DNA of 60,000 nt, from positions 27,952,004 to 28,012,003 of the forward strand of contig OZ037765.1 in assembly GCA_964035545.1 (NCBI GenBank), in the 5' to 3' direction. Position numbers and translations under genes: made by a program. This document shows, in pieces, positions 53,733 to 60,000 of this stretch (the stretch's first letter is position 1; each line of letters opens with the position of its first letter). This stretch comes from Bugula neritina (taxonomy: Eukaryota; Bryozoa; Gymnolaemata; Cheilostomatida; Bugulidae). Below the pieces are notes generated by a model that saw only the letters and a list, made by a program, of their open reading frames with translations, did no database searches and had not been told where the DNA came from.

Positions 53733-55703
53733 CTAAAAAGCTCCAGCTTGGTAGTCACTCCGGTCAGGTCGTCTGGCTATTGTTGCTCTTTGATAGGTGG
53801 CCCGTCTCTTGGAAGCCTTTATTCTCTGCAGATCTTTTTTGTGGGTGTGCATTACCAGCTGTTTTCCAATCGTTATTCCTAAAATATCATAAACAGCAGC
53901 AAGAGCAGTACTACCATCATTGAATTGTAAGACAGCACAGTTGACAGCAAGTTCTAACCTAGGCTTCTGCACAAACTGCACTTTAGGGCAAAGTAACCAA
54001 ATTATCCTATGAAAAGACTCGTTATTATTTTGTGTACCCCCATGCAAGCATTTTGAAAGCAGAGAATCGGCTGTAAGAGCTTCAAAAACCGGTTTTATCT
54101 CTTCTAGTACAAAAGGTGGGAGACTATTCGAATTACCATCACCACTACCATTTACTGCCGGGCAAGAATTATCACATGAGCTATGATTCCTATTCCTATG
54201 ATGCCATATTCTCCAAATGCTTGCTTTCATACCCTCCAAGTTTCCTACATTATTCCTAATAGCTGCTCCATAATGACCCTGAATTCTCTTTATAGCAGCT
54301 TTATGCAACTTACCACTACCTCCTATACCTTTATACTTACGGCCTTCCCAATAAAACTCTTTTCCCTTACATTGCTGCACTTTATCTAATAAAAGCTTGC
54401 CCGCTACGCATTCAAGTTTCTCAACAACAACATCTGGGCCATAGGGTTGGGCCTTACTTACAGCACTATAAGACTTGGAGTCTCCATCCCCTAAATATTT
54501 TACAAACCGTACTCCTCTCTTCTCGACTGACCTCCTGAAAATTCTAACCATACCTACCGGCTCCATACCACCAGCTGAACCCTCATGATTTTTGACACAA
54601 CTATGCTCTGGTGGTATACTATCTTTATGACTGGCACATGTAAAACAATAACTAGAGAGAACTTCAGTATCAACTACTTTACCTGGTTTTCCTACTGAAT
54701 GGGTAATAACAGTAGCTACCCCATTCTTACTACTAAAGCCCCTACGCTGCCAGGTACCATCACAAGATACTGTTATATCACTACTGTTACTCATACTAGC
54801 AGCTTCCCTGGCAGCCTGGTCCATTGACTTACTAGCTAGCTCCTTAGTAATGTTACCAAGTCGCTCTACATCCTTGGCCCACTCACTAAAAGCGACAGGT
54901 GGGGGCAAACCTAGATGAGCAGAAATAGTTGCAGCAGTACTTCTATGCCCACCTGCCAAGGTTGTACCAAAAGCCAACCGAGTATTCAAAGAAAACCTAT
55001 GATCTACATCACGATCACTCATTACACTACTTTCAATAAGAACACCACAAACAGAACAGGTAAAATCAAAAGCTGGTACAATTCCACTATGGCATTTTAC
55101 ACTAATTCGCAAGGACATAGCAGGGTGATCTTTACAAGCAATACTACCAGATGACAACCTACCCATAAGTTCTAAAACTAACTTAGTCTGCACTATAATA
55201 CTGTCAGGCTGAGAATTTGCAGAACTAAATAAGAAATTTGAAGTACTTAGCTGATCATTTAGTTTAGCAGAGCTGGCAGTTGCAGCAGGAGTAGTGCCGG
55301 TAACTGTAGGTGTAGCATCACTAGTCAGACTCAAAGAGCTGGAGGCAGTCGGTGGTATAAGTTGATGGTCAGATGCAGCAGACTGGGGCTCCAATTGAAA
55401 GTCCATAGTACTAACTGAAAAGCTTGTAGATGCACTTAGATGTGCAGTAGAGTTAGTTACATTAGTGTTACTAATAGTAGTAGCGATAACTGGCGTAGCG
55501 GTGCCGGCAATAGTAGTAGTAGTAGTAGTAATCGTCATGGGTGGTCTAGTAGTAGGCGTAGTTGTGGGCGTCGTTGCACTTGCAGTTGAAGGCGTCGTAG
55601 CACTTGCAGGCGTCGTAGTAGTAGTACTAGTAGTAATATCTAGTACTGGGTCAGCTTTTCTGTACTGATTTCCTCGAAACTGCCTTTTTTTAACCTTAGG
55701 CAT
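53733..55703 (-). CDS. Mutator-like transposase, intact single-exon ORF
   Basis: A 656-residue DDE-type transposase of the family found in many invertebrate genomes as the Mutator-like transposase domain. The N-terminus MPKVKKRQFRGNQY is typical of the family, followed by a Thr/Ser/Ala-rich low-complexity stretch (about residues 21-150). A zinc-binding-like CSVC is at about 216-219. Candidate catalytic acids are Asp315 in VSCDGTW, Asp406 or Asp408 in LGDGDSKSY, and Glu562 in TQNNNESFH. CFTC and HSCVKNHEGSAGGMEPVG are conserved Cys/His segments. The frame is uninterrupted, so it may be active or under selection. It lies between the two PI3K subunit genes. TIR-like repeats flank it. Confidence 0.85.
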   Translation of the reverse strand: MPKVKKRQFRGNQYRKADPVLDITTSTTTTTPASATTPSTASATTPTTTPTTRPPMTITTTTTTIAGTATPVIATTISNTNVTNSTAHLSASTSFSVSTMDFQLEPQSAASDHQLIPPTASSSLSLTSDATPTVTGTTPAATASSAKLNDQLSTSNFLFSSANSQPDSIIVQTKLVLELMGRLSSGSIACKDHPAMSLRISVKCHSGIVPAFDFTCSVCGVLIESSVMSDRDVDHRFSLNTRLAFGTTLAGGHRSTAATISAHLGLPPPVAFSEWAKDVERLGNITKELASKSMDQAAREAASMSNSSDITVSCDGTWQRRGFSSKNGVATVITHSVGKPGKVVDTEVLSSYCFTCASHKDSIPPEHSCVKNHEGSAGGMEPVGMVRIFRRSVEKRGVRFVKYLGDGDSKSYSAVSKAQPYGPDVVVEKLECVAGKLLLDKVQQCKGKEFYWEGRKYKGIGGSGKLHKAAIKRIQGHYGAAIRNNVGNLEGMKASIWRIWHHRNRNHSSCDNSCPAVNGSGDGNSNSLPPFVLEEIKPVFEALTADSLLSKCLHGGTQNNNESFHRIIWLLCPKVQFVQKPRLELAVNCAVLQFNDGSTALAAVYDILGITIGKQLVMHTHKKDLQRIKASKRRATYQRATIARRPDRSDYQAGAF

Positions 55704-56466
55704 GTTTACTGTGTCTGTAGTATACGTGCTGCTATGTTAGAGACTTATATAACGAGTCGGTACGAATATAAATATTATGTAATATTACTAATGTCAAAAT
55801 AAGTAAATCACGGCACTTCGTAAAACAAAATGTTGATAAATATAAAGTCAAATATGTCTTCTCTTTATTTTCACCGGTTGTAGAAGATCTAGATGAAGGA
55901 TTGATGGTAAATTATCAGATTGTTTTGGCAGTTTGGAATATTACGTGTAGCTTCTTTGTTCGTTTTGGCAAACAGGATGTGCGTCACAGATCACGCGATA
56001 AGCACAGCCAATAAATGAAGTGAATCGCGGGTCACGGGGTCAGGGTAATAAAATCCGACAAAACTATGCTAAATCAATTATCTTTGTTTTGCCTCAATGC
56101 GCTTACTGAGAGGTGTTATACACTGCCCATTAGTAAAGTAGGCTTTTCTGAAACTAATGCTGTACAGTGCAACTGAGAATGCCGAGTTGAAAACAGTTAA
56201 CAATGGTGCTAAAGTTAGTGATTATGGCTGCATTTTTTTTGTTTTTCACACCAGTTGCAACAAAGGGGTAACTTTAAATACACAATTTTAATAGAAAGAA
56301 AAGTAGAATATCAAAAAGAATCACATCACTCGAATCTGGAAATTTTAGAGTTTTTATGCATAGTAAAATCCAAATATGGCCAAATTGACCACAATTTCTT
56401 AATTTTTAATCATAGTCCAGCCTTAAACTCGGTACTTTTTTCAGCAGAGGTATAAACGCAACTTTA

Positions 56467-57307
56467 AACGTTTAACTTATTAATTTGTGAACATCAACTG
56501 AAGGTAGTAAAACTGAAATCGTTTACTTTGTTTTAAAAATGCCAATCAATAGTGCAAAACAATGCTGAGTTGTTAAGAGTTTGTTGGCATACAGCAAGCA
56601 CAGAGAGACCACAGCCAACAAATGAATAAACTGATTGAAATGTTGCTGCTGTTATCCCATATTTTTGCTGTTTTTCTTGTATGGCGATATGAGTCTTATC
56701 TTGACAATAAAAAATGAATTGTTCTAAAACTGCATATTTTTAAATCTCTGCAATTAATTGAAGGATCAATGATTGTGATATATATATTCATTAGCTGGAG
56801 AAGGTGAAAATTTTCAAATATAATAGTGTAAAACTGTATTAAACAATATTTAAAAATACACTGAACTTATGACACTGCGTCAATATTATTAGAACACCCA
56901 ATGAAGGCTAACAGTAAAAAAATGAGAGTAAAAAATAATAGATACCAATAGAAAATAATGTTAATCATATTAGAATGGTATGATCAATTCGAGCATGATC
57001 TATCCCAAAATATCTTGATGAATTGATATCAAATAGGTTTGCTGTTTTAAAAATAATCTTCAATAAATATGACTGCAGTTGTTAAAACTACAACATAAAA
57101 CTAAAATCATATAATCTATAGAAAGCGGAAGAAAAGTAGAAAATGTCAACTTTCTACTCTTGAACAAGTATGAGAAGTCTACGCAGCATGAGAAGTTGCT
57201 GATAATAAGACTTACAAAAATATTCTCATCATTAAAATACTGTTGTTTTGCATCAATATGGCGTTAAACTACACTTGACTACCTAGCTACCTTCTATAAC
57301 TCGGTGG
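56467..57307. other. Region between the transposon and PI3K subunit copy B
   Basis: AT-rich, with no gene or strong repeat recognised. It is the 3' flank of copy B. Confidence 0.5.
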
Positions 57308-59912
57308 TCAAGTTTCTTGTGGTAAATATGCAGGATACAATAATCTACAATTTAAGCTCGGATTGTGTTCTGCTAAAGATGTGTCACGATAGTGCAACAC
57401 CAGATCCATCAAATGTTCATGAATCTTAAACGGATCAGCAAAGCCATACCCGTCCGGCCCCCTTGAGATGATACAATGCACATCCTGGCCTTTGGCATCT
57501 CTACAAACACAATATTATACTAAAGTTGATGAAGTAGCAGCAAAGCTTAACAGTTTTATACTATTGACTTCAAAGTAGACCGGCAATGAAGACCATGTTA
57601 AACTTTGAATTTTGAAATTTGTTTAAACTTGTGTATGATGACCAAACTAAGCTAACTGGAGTGTTATAACAGTAGCAGGTTGCAGCTAGTATACAATACA
57701 TAATGAAATTATTTAAACATAACATTGAGTATATATTAACCATTGATAGTGGTTGATGAATAGCCAATGCCATAACTAACTGAACTACCATCCAATATAC
57801 AAATACCTTGCTAGGCACACATTAAACTTACACAATAGAAAGGGCATAAGAACCCTCTTCGTCTCTTGGTCGAATAAGGAAAGTGCCCTCAGGCTTGCCT
57901 CTCAGAAATTCTCTAGCCAGTGAACGATTAACACCTTCTCGGTACCAATTGCTTTGATCTTTATGTGGTATTAGCTTAGTAGGCTCCACTATCGACATGG
58001 GGTACGAGGAATTTGTAAAGGAGCCCCTGAAATTGTATTTATCCCAGTATATAAGAATTGTAACAGTATGGGCTTTCTAGCATTACAACAGCTAATAGAA
58101 GAAATATAGTCAGATGGTAGCAGTATAAACATCAAAACCCTATTTATGGACCGATCACAAAAGTTGTAGATTAAAGTACCTATAGACAAGAAACTTTCAA
58201 ATAATAAACTTTAACAAAATAATAACATTTACATGCAATGCACAAAACTTGAGCAGATCTTCATTTTATTGATATAAGAAGTTATCCTTCTACTCCAAAC
58301 TGTCCACTTATAAGCATGCAAGTTAATTGACATTCTTTACTTTACAAACAATTGAAATGCTTGATGAGTTTATTCAAAGAAATCTCTACTAACAAAAATG
58401 TGAGGTTTTCATAAGCTTTTATATACGAGACACAGCATTTCCAGCTGTTAGATAATATAAATAACTTTATTAAGTATCAAGAAGCAAAAGTTTGAGGGTT
58501 GTTAAAGCTAATGATGCCAAAAAATACACTTTTATTCAGTTTAAAAAACTGTACTGTATATTGCATAGTATATAGTGTCAATAGAAACTCACTGCACATA
58601 AGCATTGTTTACAGAGCTGCTATATTCTGATTGACCATCATAATCAATATCTGGTTTCTGACGAGACTCCAGGTAATCATCAATGTGCTTCCTGTCATGC
58701 CCTCTGCTGACTAGTATGCTGCAGTTCACAAAGCAAGGGTCACACAACTTACACAACATGTATTCATGGCATGGGCTGAGTCCCACAGGGTTGAGGGTTT
58801 TATAGGGTATAGAACATAAACACAAGCTAATTTTACAAATGATTTTATCATAAGGTTCGTGTCTTTGTGAAGGTGAAATACTGGAGTAAAATTCTATAAG
58901 TGTTTTTAAACGTAGTTCACCTTTATGATAAGTAAGCAATTCATCTCAAGAGAAAGTAAATGCGGATTTACCTTAGGAGATAAATAATTGACCACAAGAA
59001 AGTTCGGAAATGTTAAAATAATCCAAGTTAATCGGAGTTGTCCCCACTATTACTAAACAAACGTAATTTAAAAATAAACAGTGTGAAAGATTTCAGGAAA
59101 CCAAGTCCTTCCATACCACCTTCCCTTTAAAGCCATGCTCACACTGCACACTACCTGCTATGAAGGAGCTGTGTGATGGAGCTCTACGAAATGTTAAAAC
59201 TTGTTAATTGTATAACAATTTACCTGCGCAGAGAATCGGCCTTTTTGCTCAAAGCTTTGATCTCTGGTTTCACGTCGTTCATCTGAGCAACAACCTGCCT
59301 GTTGTCAGAGGTTTTCTGTTTAATGGATACCTCCAGGTGGTTCTGGCTTCTAGTGATATCTTTTAACCGAGTTTCCAGCACAATGCTGTTTTGCTGTAAT
59401 CTGAAAAGACCAACAGAACTCATAAAAAAGTCATAACAAGGGCGAATATTTGTTATGCTATACGGTTTTGAATTCATAACATACAAAATAGATGTCTGTC
59501 AAATAACCGGATAAATCTGTGAAGGCTATCGCAGACACTCAGTAAAAATAGTGTTGAATAAACTATTTCATGTCTGCGGTATTCTTTAAAAGCCATCATT
59601 AAAAACGATGTAATGAAGTGTGTCGGGGAGTTATGCTACTATTTAGTGATAATGCTATGTTACTCACTTGGACTGTTCATGAGCCTGTGCCTTCTTACTA
59701 TTGTTTCTATGTAAAGTCAATTGTTCTTCAAACACTTTGACCAGCTCTTTAAACGACTCGTGGGCCTGGTACAGCATTTGAATATCCGAAGATATTTTGA
59801 GGTGCTTGGCTACCAAAGTTTCTAAACTCAATGTTTTTTCTTGATATTCGAGATGTGTTAGGAGCAGCTCGTCCAATGTTTTACAATCATCCACAACATG
59901 CATATCACTTTC
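57308..59912 (-). CDS. PIK3R: PI3-kinase regulatory subunit, copy B, 5' end beyond the window
   Basis: Exons seen (minus): 59668-59912, 59224-59400, 58593-58718, 57832-58026, 57308-57500, giving 311 residues and a stop. The first two encode the inter-SH2 coiled coil (VKVFEEQLTLH, NDVKPEIKALSKKADSLRR). The third is a linker with acidic Tyr-containing sequence (DIDYDGQSEYSS). The last two form the C-terminal SH2: NWYREGVNRSLAREFL, GTFLIRPRDEEGSYALSIV, PDGYGFADPF and LVLHYRDTSLAEHNPSL. The FLIR Arg that binds phosphotyrosine is present. The coiled-coil exon is 177 nt and phase 2, exactly as in copy A. The first exon here starts in phase 0 after an acceptor, so the N-terminal SH2 must lie past 60000. 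Confidence 0.9.
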
Positions 59913-60000
59913 CTAAAAATTGTAACAAAGAAGTTAATATTGTTGGTGTTAAAAAATAAATATTAAGGCTTCAGCAAAAAACAATTTTAAAACTGGCCCC
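59913..60000 (-). other. Intron of PI3K subunit copy B at the window edge
   Basis: Sequence upstream (minus sense) of the acceptor at 59912; it has a TTTTTAG acceptor and no coding sequence. Confidence 0.6.

Larger units (their letters stand above)
52231..56463. mobile_element. About 4.2-kb DNA transposon with Mutator-like transposase
   Basis: AGTTGCGTTTATACCT at 52231-52246 is repeated in reverse complement at 56448-56463, bracketing the transposase gene. TTA lies outside each end (52228-52230 and 56464-56466). Inside, from right to left: a promoter-side region, the transposase gene (minus), a decayed duplicate of its 3' end and a tandem-repeat block. Ends are inferred from the inverted repeat; a 3-bp target duplication would be unusual for Mutator, so the TIRs could belong to another element. 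Confidence 0.6.

Overview
This is AT-rich animal nuclear DNA with spliced genes. I rebuilt about 39 introns by matching reading frame, intron phase and protein family. The gene set is a lipase maturation factor, a trimethylguanosine synthase, an NK/HMX-type homeobox gene, a small EMI-like secreted protein and two tandem PI3-kinase regulatory subunits. It points to an invertebrate. I favour an early-branching animal, possibly a sponge, because the homeodomain is an unassignable HMX/NK type and the regulatory subunit is a short SH2-iSH2-SH2 form. That placement is inference.

Layout. At 2900-18406 (minus) lies a complete 11-exon LMF1-like gene with long introns holding minisatellites and tRNA-derived SINE-like copies. 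At 18407-20297 is a promoter-side region rich in TACTAA/TAGTAA arrays. At 20302-27787 sits a GC-rich Ty3/Gypsy-type LTR retrotransposon with two LTRs that look identical, a tRNA-Leu primer site and a 4-bp target duplication. Its pol and third ORF carry stops and frame breaks. It landed between two head-to-head host genes. At 27954-35815 (plus) is a complete 15-exon TGS1 with one AT-AC (U12-type) intron. At 37385-38655 (minus) is a two-exon homeobox gene with an Eh1-like motif.

From about 38805 to 46045 there is an ancient tandem duplication. Copy B keeps an intact four-exon EMI-like secreted gene and gained two MITEs. Copy A keeps only a collapsed pseudogene and carries a roughly 414-bp (GGT)n expansion about 320 bp upstream of the homeobox gene. 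From 46587 onwards there are two minus-strand PI3K regulatory subunit genes with matching intron phases, the second running off the right edge. Between them sits a roughly 4.2-kb DNA transposon with a 656-codon Mutator-like transposase gene and a decayed second copy of that gene's 3' end.

The host genes have unrelated jobs: lipase folding in the ER, snRNA cap hypermethylation, transcriptional regulation, a secreted protein and PI3K signalling. They form no pathway. The interest lies in intron types, repeat history and the retroelement's expression plan. All boundaries were read by eye and may be off by a base or so.
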